A stretch of 14,452 nt of DNA from JBECKR01 sp040235415 (GCA_040235415.1 JBECKR010000319.1:1-14452), one strand, 5' to 3'. Shown: positions 1-6,783, counted from the first letter of the stretch. Notes: a model not told the origin generated them from the letters alone. Numbers and translations: made by a program.

Positions 1-40
1 CGCCGGGCGCGACCGCCGGGACGGCGAACGGATCGCTCAT
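1..40 (-). CDS. 5' end of unidentified gene coupled to lexA (partial)
   Basis: An ATG at 38-40 (minus strand) overlaps the lexA stop codon TGA (37-39) in an ATGA arrangement, preceded by GGAGG within the last lexA codons. Thirteen codons are visible (MSDPFAVPAVAPG) before the window ends, too few to identify a family. The overlap and ribosome binding site argue that it is a genuine gene co-translated with lexA. In many bacteria a LexA gene of this kind heads an SOS mutagenesis operon (imuA/imuB/dnaE2), so an ImuA/SulA-like protein is a reasonable guess, but nothing in 13 residues proves it. Confidence 0.55.
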   Translation of the reverse strand, partial: MSDPFAVPAVAPG

Positions 41-648
41 GACCCCTCCAGGTAGCGTCGCACCTCGACGACCTTGCCCAGCAGACGGAGCGTCTCGGGA
101 TCGGGGACGATCGGCGGGTAGGTCGGATTCTCGGCGTGGAGCTCGACACGACCGTGCGAGAGCCGCAGCCGCTTGACGGTCGCCTCGTCGTCGACGAGCG
201 CGACGACGATGTCGCCCGGCTCGGCGCGAGGCTGGCGGCGAACGACGACGACGTCGCCCGGCAGGATGCCGGCGCCGATCATGCTGTCGCCGCGCACCCG
301 CAGACCGAACAGCTCCCCACGGGCGTCGCGCTCGCGGACCGGAAGGTACCCCTCGAGATCTTCGACCGCGAGGTCGAGCGGACCGGCCGGAACGCGGCCC
401 AGCAAGGGCACGAGCCGGGTGGCGGCTGCGGAGCCGCCCGGCAGACGATAGCCGCGGGCCTTGCCGGGATCCTTGGCGAGACGCCCCTCGGCGACCAGCG
501 CCTCGAGGTGCTCGCGGGCGGTCTGGACCGCGCGGAAGCCGAAGGCGCGTTGCACCTCGCGCACGGTGGGGGGCGCGCCGCCGACGAGACGGTCGCGCAC
601 GAAACGGAAGATCCGGTCCCGGGTCTGCCCGGGCGGCGTGCGTCCCAT
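37..648 (-). CDS. lexA: LexA repressor (SOS regulator, S24 autopeptidase)
   Basis: LexA represses SOS genes and inactivates itself by RecA-stimulated autocleavage. The 203-aa product has the normal family length. Residues 1-70 form the winged-helix DNA-binding domain (TVREVQRAFGF, then AREHLEALVAEGRL as the recognition region). The Ala-Gly cleavage site is A88-G89 in GRVPAGPL. The catalytic serine is S122 in RGDSM and the general-base lysine is K159 in EATVKRL. The start at 648 is chosen because GGAGG (657-661 on the plus strand) sits 8 bases upstream. In-frame ATGs at 666 and 729 lack a ribosome binding site and would fall near or beyond the predicted promoter. The stop overlaps the start of the next gene. 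An inverted repeat lies over the likely -10. The family call is secure. Which genes it controls, and whether the genome has a second LexA, cannot be seen here. Confidence 0.96.
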   Translation of the reverse strand: MGRTPPGQTRDRIFRFVRDRLVGGAPPTVREVQRAFGFRAVQTAREHLEALVAEGRLAKDPGKARGYRLPGGSAAATRLVPLLGRVPAGPLDLAVEDLEGYLPVRERDARGELFGLRVRGDSMIGAGILPGDVVVVRRQPRAEPGDIVVALVDDEATVKRLRLSHGRVELHAENPTYPPIVPDPETLRLLGKVVEVRRYLEGS

Positions 649-682
649 GATGCGGTCCTCCGACATGCCGGTGATGGCGAAA

Positions 683-708
683 GTATACCGTACATTTGTC
701 TGGCATAC
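683..708 (-). promoter_or_regulatory. lexA operator: Candidate LexA operator: imperfect 26-bp inverted repeat
   Basis: Read on the minus strand, arms GTATGCC and GGTATAC are separated by 12 bases (GTATACC at 683-689 and GGCATAC at 702-708 on the plus strand), with one mismatch between arms. The right arm overlaps TATACT (plus 682-687), a good -10 hexamer. The lexA ATG lies 34 bases downstream of the repeat. LexA is normally autoregulated and its operator motif differs between phyla. This does not match the E. coli CTGT-N8-ACAG or Bacillus CGAAC-N4-GTTCG box, so its role as an SOS box is inferred from position and symmetry only. No convincing -35 was found. Confidence 0.45.
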
Positions 709-721
709 GAGCCCCAAAAAT

Positions 722-792
722 GGGGACATTCCCCAATTTCGCCGAGGACAGCCGTTATCCGGTGTTTTTCAAGGAGATCGAGGGATGTTCCC
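722..792. repeat. Inverted pair of GGGRACATYCC 13-mers, copy 1
   Basis: GGGGACATTCCCC at 722-734 is itself a near-perfect palindrome (GGGGA-CAT-TCCCC). A diverged reverse copy, AGGGATGTTCCC, ends at 792. The pair is 71 bp outside to outside, the same architecture as the pair at 1616-1691. The right end reads CGAGGGATGTTCCCG, matching CGAGGAATGTCCCCG of the second pair at 13 of 15 positions. The right arm ends two bases before the stop codon of the DUF106-like gene. The left arm is preceded by CCCCAAAAA (712-720), which could pair alternatively with TGGGG. Such paired short palindromes resemble REP/REPIN-type elements, although no RAYT transposase is in the window. The arms could equally be protein-binding sites. 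Confidence 0.6.
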
Positions 793-794
793 GA

Positions 795-1616
795 TCAGAT
801 CTCGACGCCGAGGGGCTTGCGGAAGGCGAAACCGAAGGCGATCGACGCGATGAAGAAGAACAGCAGCCAGTTGATCGAGAAACCGAACGCGGAAAGGTCG
901 AGATCGGGATAGGCGACCTCGATCGCACGGACCTTGCCGCGCGGGATCGGCGCCTCCCCCGGATACAACAGGCTCTCGAAAAAGCCTCGGCCGGTGCGGA
1001 GGGTCGAGGTCGCCCCCCAAGGGCTCCCGACGCGCAGGGACTTTTCGACCGTCTCGTCCCCGACCCGGACCCGCAGCACGTGATCGCCAGGCCGCGCCGC
1101 TCGGATGCGCCACGACACCTCGCTCAGAGCCGGGACCCGCACCGGCGGCGTCTCGATCGCCACGCCGCCGTCGGGAGACTCGAGGGCGAGCGGATCGCGG
1201 ACGTACACCGGATCGTCGACGGCGACCTGGACGACCGCCGTCTCGCCGACCTCGAGCGGACGCGACGCGAACCGCAGGTTGAGCTGCGTCAGGATGAGCC
1301 CGACCGGAAGGAACAGGATCAGCATCGGAACGAAGGCGTACCGCAGGTAGACCGCCGTCTGCCACAGGATGCGACCCTGCAAGCGGAACAGCACCGCGAG
1401 GTCGTCGCCGAACAGCCGCACGCCGATGAGGTTTCCCCGGATCTTGTCGCGCACCGTGCGGACGGCGTCCTGGTCCGACAGCTTCCCGAACATCCACAGC
1501 ATCAGGATGCCAGTCAGGAACGACACGATCAGCAGCGGCCACATCGGATCGACCGACCGGAACGGCCGGAACAGCAGGTCGAACAGCCCGGTCATCAGCG
1601 CGTTGAACGTCTTCAC
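795..1616 (-). CDS. Three-TM inner-membrane protein, DUF106/EMC3 (Oxa1 superfamily)-like
   Basis: This 273-aa membrane protein has hydrophobic segments at about residues 26-44, 92-111 and 249-266. The basic stretch between TM1 and TM2 (45-90, rich in Arg/Lys) should be cytoplasmic, which places the N-terminus outside. The 137-residue domain at 112-248, beta-rich in appearance, should face the periplasm. This layout (N-out, cytoplasmic helical hairpin after TM1, PMW at the start of TM1) recalls the DUF106/EMC3/TMCO1 branch of the YidC/Oxa1/Alb3 superfamily. That assignment rests on topology and a remembered resemblance, not a search, and the large outer domain would be unusual. The start is GTG at 1616: GAGGA (1625-1629, plus-strand TCCTC) lies 8 bases upstream inside the GGGGACATTCCTC repeat, so the repeat supplies its ribosome binding site. 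It is the last gene of the sulfotransferase/phosphodiesterase cluster. Confidence 0.75.
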   Translation of the reverse strand: MKTFNALMTGLFDLLFRPFRSVDPMWPLLIVSFLTGILMLWMFGKLSDQDAVRTVRDKIRGNLIGVRLFGDDLAVLFRLQGRILWQTAVYLRYAFVPMLILFLPVGLILTQLNLRFASRPLEVGETAVVQVAVDDPVYVRDPLALESPDGGVAIETPPVRVPALSEVSWRIRAARPGDHVLRVRVGDETVEKSLRVGSPWGATSTLRTGRGFFESLLYPGEAPIPRGKVRAIEVAYPDLDLSAFGFSINWLLFFFIASIAFGFAFRKPLGVEI

Positions 1617-1691
1617 GGGGACATTCCTCAGAAACCATCAAGAACCCGGACACGACCTGGAAGAACTTCGGTCTTCCGAGGAATGTCCCCG
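1616..1691. repeat. Inverted pair of GGGGACATTCCTC 13-mers, copy 2
   Basis: CGGGGACATTCCTC (1616-1629) and its exact reverse complement GAGGAATGTCCCCG (1678-1691) form 14-bp perfect arms with 48 bases between them. An inner hairpin, GGAAGA (1659-1664) with TCTTCC (1672-1677), lies in the interior. The element fills almost the whole gap between the ribbon-helix-helix gene and the membrane-protein gene. Its left arm provides the GAGGA ribosome binding site of the latter. The arms match the pair at 722-792. Confidence 0.7.
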
Positions 1692-1701
1692 GGTCGCCCG
1701 G

Positions 1702-1890
1702 TCAGTTGATGTAGCCGAGGCCCTGGAGCTTCTTCCGGATCTCCTCCTCGGAATCGGCCTCCTCCAGGATCGCGATCTCCTTCTCGAGGGCGTGCGTGAT
1801 GAACTCCTCGACCGACGAGTACCCCGCGATCCGGGCGTACATCTTGATCTTCTTCAACAGTCCCTTGTCGAGCCTGACGTTGCCGAACAT
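1702..1890 (-). CDS. Small ribbon-helix-helix (CopG/Arc-like) protein
   Basis: This 62-aa protein begins MFGNVRLDKGLLKKIKMYAR. A short strand (NVRLD) followed by helix A (KGLLKKIKMYARIAG) and helix B (SVEEFITHALEKEIAIL) fits a ribbon-helix-helix dimer, a fold common in small bacterial DNA-binding proteins and antitoxins. An acidic tail (LEEADSEEEIRKKLQ) follows. The strand carries only a few basic residues (Arg6, Lys9), so DNA binding is likely but not certain. The start at 1890 has AGGGG about 6 bases upstream and lies 14 bases after the stop of the upstream phosphodiesterase gene, so it belongs to the same transcript. No toxin gene is adjacent. A role as a local regulator, possibly binding the palindromic 13-mers just downstream, is inference. 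The reading frame continues far upstream as a shadow of the phosphodiesterase gene. Confidence 0.8.
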   Translation of the reverse strand: MFGNVRLDKGLLKKIKMYARIAGYSSVEEFITHALEKEIAILEEADSEEEIRKKLQGLGYIN

Positions 1891-1904
1891 GGCGTGCCCC
1901 TTTC

Positions 1905-3965
1905 CTAGTTCTTCGGCGCCGCCGCGACGGCGGGCTCGAGCTTCCCTCCGAGACAGTCCCGGCCGATCATGTTCGCCGGCTTCGGAACCCCGTACTCGTC
2001 CAGGATCGCGACCGTGAGGTCGAGCAGCGACGGCTTGTCCATCGTGATCTCGCGATTCGTCAGCAACACTCCGGGCACGAGACGATAGTCGATGCAGTGG
2101 TCGGCGCTCCACGCTTCGAGGTTGTCCTCGAACACCTGCTTCGGGAACTCCCCGAGCGGGCTCCGCCACGAGCTCCGGTACGTCGCGTTGTAGCCGACCT
2201 CGATGTCCGGTCCGATGTCGACGTACGGCCCGTGGAACGCGCGGTGCGTGCGGGTCACGAGCGTGATCGCGGGCTCGCCGTTCTCCGGGTCCCGCAGCGC
2301 GAGCAGGTCGCGCTCGAGGTCGTCGAGCAACGCGTCGTACTCCGAGGGATCGACGATGCCGTGCTCCTCGCGCCCCTCGAGGTTGACGTACAGCCCGTTC
2401 AACCCGAGGGCGTACGCCCGGGTCTTCGACCAGTCGACGTTCGCGAAGAACGGATACTGCCCCTGCCGCGCCGGATCCTTGAGCGCGACGTAGCCCTTCT
2501 CGAGAAGGTACGTGTTCAGGTTGACCTGGCGGTAGAACGGCCCGAAGCCGTGGTCCGACATCACGATCAAGGTGGTGTGGTCGTCGATCTTCGCCATCAC
2601 CCGCCCGAGCGCGTCGTCCATCTCGCGGTACAGCGTCGGGATCGCGTCCTTGAGGAACGGATCGTCGACGTAGCCGGGGTGCTTCGGATCGAAGTACTGC
2701 CACAGCATGTGGCAACCCTGGTCGACGCTCGAGAAGTAGAAGAACAGCAGCCCGTGGTCCCAGTGGTCGAGGAGATAGTCGAGCGCCTTGTCCGTCTCGT
2801 GCAGCACCATCTGCGACTGCGTCCAGAACTCGCGTCCCGTGAACACCCCGTGCGTGAACGCCTTGGTGTCCTCCGGAAGCTCCTGGGTGTAGAACTCCCC
2901 CACCTTCTCCGCGAGCTCGGCGGACCAGTCGGAAGGCGTCGAGATCGGCATGGCCGGGTCGGCCGGATCGATCTGGAGCGGCGTGACGTAGAGCTTGAAC
3001 TCCGGGAGGACCTCCTTGAGGTAGAACCGCCCGATCGACGCCACCGACACGAGGTGCGGAACCGCCTCGAAGCTCACCGGCACCCAGTCGCTCCACTCCC
3101 CTTCCTTGAGAACGAACACGTGGTCGCCGACCTTGATCTGCGCGACCGGCTCCTGCGGGTCGAGCCAGACGTCGAAGTCGACGGTCATGACCGGATTCTC
3201 GTACTCGACCTTGGCCGGCTCGCGGCGTCGCCGGGACCGCGGCCGCTTCTTCTCGACCCGCCGGAACGGGTTCGGCGGCCCGTACAGCTTCGACCGAACG
3301 TGATGGTCCTCGACCCGCACGACGTACGCCTCGCCGCCGGTGATGTCGCGCGCGTTCGGCAGCGGAACGTCCGAGTAGTACGAGAACGTCCCGGGCGTGC
3401 CCCGGATGTCGGGCGTTCCCATCCCGGAGAGCGACCGTCCGCCCGACTCGACCGGCGGGAAATTCGCGGGGATCTTGTAGATCGTGGTGTCGACCCCGGC
3501 GTCCTCCAGGAACTGCCAGAACGCCTTGCCCTTGCGGAGGTTGTCGACCCGCCCGCTCCCGATCGGGAGAACCCACGAGCCCAGGGCGACCGAGTGGTCG
3601 GGCGGCTCGGCCTTCGACATCGACATGAACGGGACGAGCGTCTTCGGGTCGCGGTGGATGAAGTCGAAGATGCCGTGGCCGCCGGGGTCCATGCCCGTGA
3701 TGAACGTCGACCAGGCGATCGGGCTCATCGGCGGCATGCTGGTCTGGAGAGGCTTGAACGATCCCTCGCGCATCAGCTTCGAGAAGTTCGGGAGCTGGCC
3801 CTCGTCCGCGAAGCGCTGCAGGAGCTTCGGGTCGAGCCCGTCGATGCCGAGCACCATGACCTTGCGCGAGGTGTCCGCGGACGCGCACGGCGCCGGGGTC
3901 GCCGGCAACAGGCCGAGCGCCAGCATCGCGAGCGGCGGTCCAATTCGTCGAACGGAACGTCTCAT
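1905..3965 (-). CDS. Exported type I phosphodiesterase/alkaline phosphatase-superfamily hydrolase
   Basis: The product is a 686-aa metal-dependent hydrolase of the PF01663 type (type I phosphodiesterase/nucleotide pyrophosphatase, alkaline phosphatase superfamily). A signal peptide occupies about residues 1-30 (MRRSVRR, hydrophobic core, then CASA), with no lipobox and no other membrane segment, so it is probably periplasmic. Likely metal and catalytic residues are D42 in VLGIDGLDP, a Ser nucleophile candidate in MSPIAWSTF (81-88), H98 in GGHGIFDF, D415 and H419 in SSVDQGCH, D471-H472 in MSDHGF, and D622-H623 in WSADHC. A strongly basic insert (236-249, RRVEKKRPRSRRRR) is absent from the paralogue upstream. 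Two starts are possible: ATG at 3974 is only one base from GGAGG, whereas ATG at 3965 is about ten bases away and gives a cleaner signal peptide. It lies 26 bases after its paralogue, a local duplication that has diverged strongly. The substrate (phosphodiester, nucleotide or lipid-linked) is unknown. Confidence 0.9.
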   Translation of the reverse strand: MRRSVRRIGPPLAMLALGLLPATPAPCASADTSRKVMVLGIDGLDPKLLQRFADEGQLPNFSKLMREGSFKPLQTSMPPMSPIAWSTFITGMDPGGHGIFDFIHRDPKTLVPFMSMSKAEPPDHSVALGSWVLPIGSGRVDNLRKGKAFWQFLEDAGVDTTIYKIPANFPPVESGGRSLSGMGTPDIRGTPGTFSYYSDVPLPNARDITGGEAYVVRVEDHHVRSKLYGPPNPFRRVEKKRPRSRRRREPAKVEYENPVMTVDFDVWLDPQEPVAQIKVGDHVFVLKEGEWSDWVPVSFEAVPHLVSVASIGRFYLKEVLPEFKLYVTPLQIDPADPAMPISTPSDWSAELAEKVGEFYTQELPEDTKAFTHGVFTGREFWTQSQMVLHETDKALDYLLDHWDHGLLFFYFSSVDQGCHMLWQYFDPKHPGYVDDPFLKDAIPTLYREMDDALGRVMAKIDDHTTLIVMSDHGFGPFYRQVNLNTYLLEKGYVALKDPARQGQYPFFANVDWSKTRAYALGLNGLYVNLEGREEHGIVDPSEYDALLDDLERDLLALRDPENGEPAITLVTRTHRAFHGPYVDIGPDIEVGYNATYRSSWRSPLGEFPKQVFEDNLEAWSADHCIDYRLVPGVLLTNREITMDKPSLLDLTVAILDEYGVPKPANMIGRDCLGGKLEPAVAAAPKN

Positions 3966-3991
3966 CTCGAACATGCCTCCCGGCGAGGCGG

Positions 3992-6118
3992 TCAAGTCGC
4001 CTCGCCCGGCAGGAAGCTCTTCCCGTCGCACCAACCGGGAACGGGAACGCCGAACAGGTCCAGGATCGTCGGGCCGACGTCCATGATGTCGACGTTGCCC
4101 GGGCGGATCTTGCGATTGACGAAGAAGATCCCGGGGACGTCGGGCGGGTTCATGCAGTGGTCGCCGCTCCAGCTCTTGACGTTGTCCGAGAACGTCTCGT
4201 CCGTGATCGTGCCGGTGGCGCACTCCCACGAGGCGCGCCATCCGACCCGGAAGCCCACGAACAGGTCCGGCGCCTCGCGGACGTACGGGCCGCGGTAGAT
4301 CTCGGCGGTGTCGTAGACGCTCGCGACCGCCGCCTCTCCGCGCGCGTCGTCGCGCGCCCCGCGCAGCTTCTCGGCGATGGCGCGCTTGACGGCCGCGGCC
4401 TCGTCGCCCGGCTCGACGATGCCGAACGCCTCGCGCCCGCGGACGTTGAGGTAGATCCCTCCGAGCCCGACGGCGTACGCCTTCGTCCTCGACCAATCGA
4501 CGTCCTGGTACCACTGCGCCCCGGACGGGGCGCCGCCCTTGAGCGCCAGGAAGCCGTGCCGCCACAGCCAGGTATTCAGGTTCATGCCGCGGCGGAACGG
4601 CTTGAAGCCGTGGTCCGACATCACGATCATGACGTCGTCCTTGCCCATCCGCTCGCGCACCCGGCCGACGAGCCCGTCCATGCGGACGTACAGGTCCCGG
4701 ATCGCGTCCTTGTGCTCGACGGTGTCCTTGCCGGCGTTCGCGGGGTGGTCCTTCTCGAGGTAGCGGAAGAACATGTGCTGCATCCGGTCGGTGACGTCGA
4801 AGACGCACACGACCGCGCCCCGCCGCGTCTTGTCGAGCGCGTCGAAGAACATGCGCTCGCGCTCGTCGTGGATCTGCCAGGTCATGTCGAGGAAGGCCGT
4901 CTCGTCGAGCACGCGCTCGTTGAGGCTCCACGTGTCCTCCGCGAGCCCGAGGGTGCAGTACCGCCCCTGGGTCTTCGAGAGGTACATGGCGTACGTGAAC
5001 GGATGCGAGATCGGCAGCGCCGGCCGGTCGGGGTCGATGTTGATCGGCGTCATGTACAGCCGGAACGCGGGCGCGGTCTCGAGCAGGTAGAACCGCACGG
5101 TCCCGCGCACCTTGAAGCCGGGAGCGGCCTTGAACTCGAGCGCGATCCACGGCGTGAAGGCGCGCTCGGGAAGCGGATACGTCTTGCCGGCGACCACGAT
5201 CTCGGCGCCGGTCCCGTTGCGCGGCAGGCGGACCTCGAACGGCAGCCGCATCTCGCCGCCGCCGGCGAGCATGGTGTTCTCCGGACCGGAGATCTCCGCG
5301 CGAACGACGCCGTCCGCCGGGGCGACGAGAAAGCGCTGCCCGCCGGTGTACGGCTCGTCCTCGGCCGCGACGCTGCTGTAGTACGAGAACGTCCCCTGGC
5401 TACCCTTGAGATCGGGGACCATCATCGCGGAAAGCAGCACGCCCTTGAACTTCTCGGGCGGGAACGTGATCGGCACCCTCAGGATCGTGCTGAACACGCC
5501 GTGCTCGCCGAGCACCCTCCAGAACGGCTTGCTCTTGCGGCCGAGGTCGATCACGGGACGGCCGATCGGGATGCGCCACTTGCCGATCGGGATCGTCCTC
5601 GGCGACGCCGCGACCTTCGCCGAGCACAGCTCGGGGAGATGCGACTTGCGATTCGGCACCAGGAAGTCGAACACGCGGTGGCGGCCCGGGTTGCAGCCGG
5701 TCTGGAACGACGACCACGCGACCGGCGACTCCGCCGGGAACGACGTATCGAGCCGGACGTACGACCCTTCCTCGCGGAGGCGCTCGAAGTTCGGGAGCAG
5801 CCCCTGTTTCATGAACCGGTCGGTCAGCAACGGATCCTGGCCGTCGAGCCCGACGACGACGACGCGCCGGACGCGGGCGCGCCGCAACGCCCGCCGCATC
5901 CGGAGGGTCTGGATCACCCAGCGCACGGGCCAGGTCAGGAGCTTCAGAAACGCGAGGAAGAACGCCGCGATGACGACGAAGAACGACGACACGAACGCGA
6001 ACCCGGCGCCGGGACCGATGTAGGCGTGCGCCGCGGGCGGGTCCAGCAGAAAGAACGCGACCAGGATACCGAGTCCGACGCGGGCGACGGTGCGGGGGAT
6101 CGAGGGCGACCTGTTCAT
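3992..6118 (-). CDS. Membrane-anchored type I phosphodiesterase/alkaline phosphatase-superfamily hydrolase
   Basis: This 708-aa paralogue of the next gene has a two-segment N-terminus. A signal-like helix (about 12-30, ending AHA) is followed by YIGPGAG, then a second hydrophobic helix (about 40-62, ending LTWPVRW) and a very basic stretch (RMRRALRRARVRR, 73-85). By the positive-inside rule the catalytic part after residue 86 should be cytoplasmic, opposite to its neighbour. Catalytic signatures are VVGLDGQDP (D92), SPVAWSSF (131-138, Ser nucleophile candidate), D444 and H448 in VTDRMQH, D502-H503 in MSDHGF, and D653-H654 in WSGDHC near the C-terminus. ATG 6116-6118 overlaps the sulfotransferase stop as ATGA and is preceded by AGGA nine bases upstream. 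The frame stays open far upstream but is only shadow there. The family call is firm; the substrate is unknown. Confidence 0.9.
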   Translation of the reverse strand: MNRSPSIPRTVARVGLGILVAFFLLDPPAAHAYIGPGAGFAFVSSFFVVIAAFFLAFLKLLTWPVRWVIQTLRMRRALRRARVRRVVVVGLDGQDPLLTDRFMKQGLLPNFERLREEGSYVRLDTSFPAESPVAWSSFQTGCNPGRHRVFDFLVPNRKSHLPELCSAKVAASPRTIPIGKWRIPIGRPVIDLGRKSKPFWRVLGEHGVFSTILRVPITFPPEKFKGVLLSAMMVPDLKGSQGTFSYYSSVAAEDEPYTGGQRFLVAPADGVVRAEISGPENTMLAGGGEMRLPFEVRLPRNGTGAEIVVAGKTYPLPERAFTPWIALEFKAAPGFKVRGTVRFYLLETAPAFRLYMTPINIDPDRPALPISHPFTYAMYLSKTQGRYCTLGLAEDTWSLNERVLDETAFLDMTWQIHDERERMFFDALDKTRRGAVVCVFDVTDRMQHMFFRYLEKDHPANAGKDTVEHKDAIRDLYVRMDGLVGRVRERMGKDDVMIVMSDHGFKPFRRGMNLNTWLWRHGFLALKGGAPSGAQWYQDVDWSRTKAYAVGLGGIYLNVRGREAFGIVEPGDEAAAVKRAIAEKLRGARDDARGEAAVASVYDTAEIYRGPYVREAPDLFVGFRVGWRASWECATGTITDETFSDNVKSWSGDHCMNPPDVPGIFFVNRKIRPGNVDIMDVGPTILDLFGVPVPGWCDGKSFLPGEAT

Positions 6119-6747
6119 CGACTCCGTTCCTGTGAGGCGCGGTTGCGGTAGAGGCTCGGGTCGACCGCGGCGACCATGCGCTCGACGTCGAGGTTCAGGC
6201 CCAGGAATCGGCGGACGCGCTCGGCGCCGGCGCGGGGGTCGCGGAGCACCTCGCCATAATCGATCTCGAACGCGTCGTAGTTCGGCTCGGTCTCCAGGAG
6301 GAACGCCACCTTCTTGAGGTGGAAGGCGTACCTCCCGCGCAAGGCCTCGTTCCCGGCGGCGTCGGCCACCTCGCCTCGACGCTCGAGCATCTTGTTCTGG
6401 GACGCCAGGACCTCGTCGAGATCGCGGCGCATGAAGATCACCTTGTAGGCGTTTTCCGCGGGGAGGTCCTTGAGCAGGAAGGAGATCACCTTGACGACCT
6501 TCCCGCGACAGGACCGCACCCAGGCCTTGTCCTCCGCGCTCTCGAGCGCCTTGACACGCTCGTCCTCGAAGTACCCCTTGGGATTGTCCTCGTCGGCGGT
6601 ACGGACGTTGTCGGTCGTGACCGCGAGCCCTCCGGCCGCGAGCATCTTCATCATCATGGAGGTGCCGGAGCGCGGCAGTCCGGACACCACCACGACCGGC
6701 TGCCCGAACCGCACCCGCAGCCACGAGTCCCGCATCTTCTGCCGCAC
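6115..6747 (-). CDS. Sulfotransferase family protein
   Basis: The product is a small PAPS-dependent sulfotransferase of about 210 aa. The 5'-phosphosulfate-binding loop is GLPRSGTS (23-30) after a hydrophobic strand VVVVS. The 3'-phosphate-binding region is VIFMRRDLDEVLASQ (about 103-117). A C-terminal stretch (EIDYGEVLRDP, then RRFLGL) matches the usual end of the fold. It is shorter than typical 250-350-aa members but keeps both cofactor motifs. The chosen start is GTG at 6747, with GAGGGG six bases upstream. ATG at 6735 (206 aa) is the alternative but has no clear ribosome binding site. The stop overlaps the start of the phosphodiesterase gene, so the two are translationally coupled. It is the first gene of the cluster and follows a weak promoter at about 6820-6849. 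The acceptor could be a polysaccharide, lipid or peptide; the sequence does not say. Confidence 0.85.
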   Translation of the reverse strand: MRQKMRDSWLRVRFGQPVVVVSGLPRSGTSMMMKMLAAGGLAVTTDNVRTADEDNPKGYFEDERVKALESAEDKAWVRSCRGKVVKVISFLLKDLPAENAYKVIFMRRDLDEVLASQNKMLERRGEVADAAGNEALRGRYAFHLKKVAFLLETEPNYDAFEIDYGEVLRDPRAGAERVRRFLGLNLDVERMVAAVDPSLYRNRASQERSR

Positions 6748-6783
6748 GCTCGACCCCTCGCCGGCCCCGTCGGCCGCGGAGCG

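Noticed and set aside
722..1691. Transposon or insertion sequence bounded by the 13-mer repeats
   Set aside because: The enclosed gene encodes a membrane protein, not a transposase, and I saw no target-site duplication. The repeats are kept as REP-like or operator elements only.
696..1709. Plus-strand frame of 337 codons across the membrane-protein gene
   Set aside because: It crosses the inverted repeats and is antisense to a gene with three clear membrane helices and a ribosome binding site.
1702..1890. Toxin-antitoxin module built on the RHH protein
   Set aside because: No toxin-like gene is adjacent; its neighbours are a large phosphodiesterase and a membrane protein.
2097..4298. Long plus-strand open frame opposite the exported phosphodiesterase gene
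   Set aside because: It has no domain-like pattern and is Arg/Val/Glu-rich. It lies antisense to a gene with clear catalytic motifs and is a high-G+C shadow.
4157..6151. Long plus-strand open frame opposite the membrane-anchored phosphodiesterase gene
   Set aside because: Low-complexity His/Arg/Asp/Val-rich translation, antisense to an intact enzyme gene; shadow frame.
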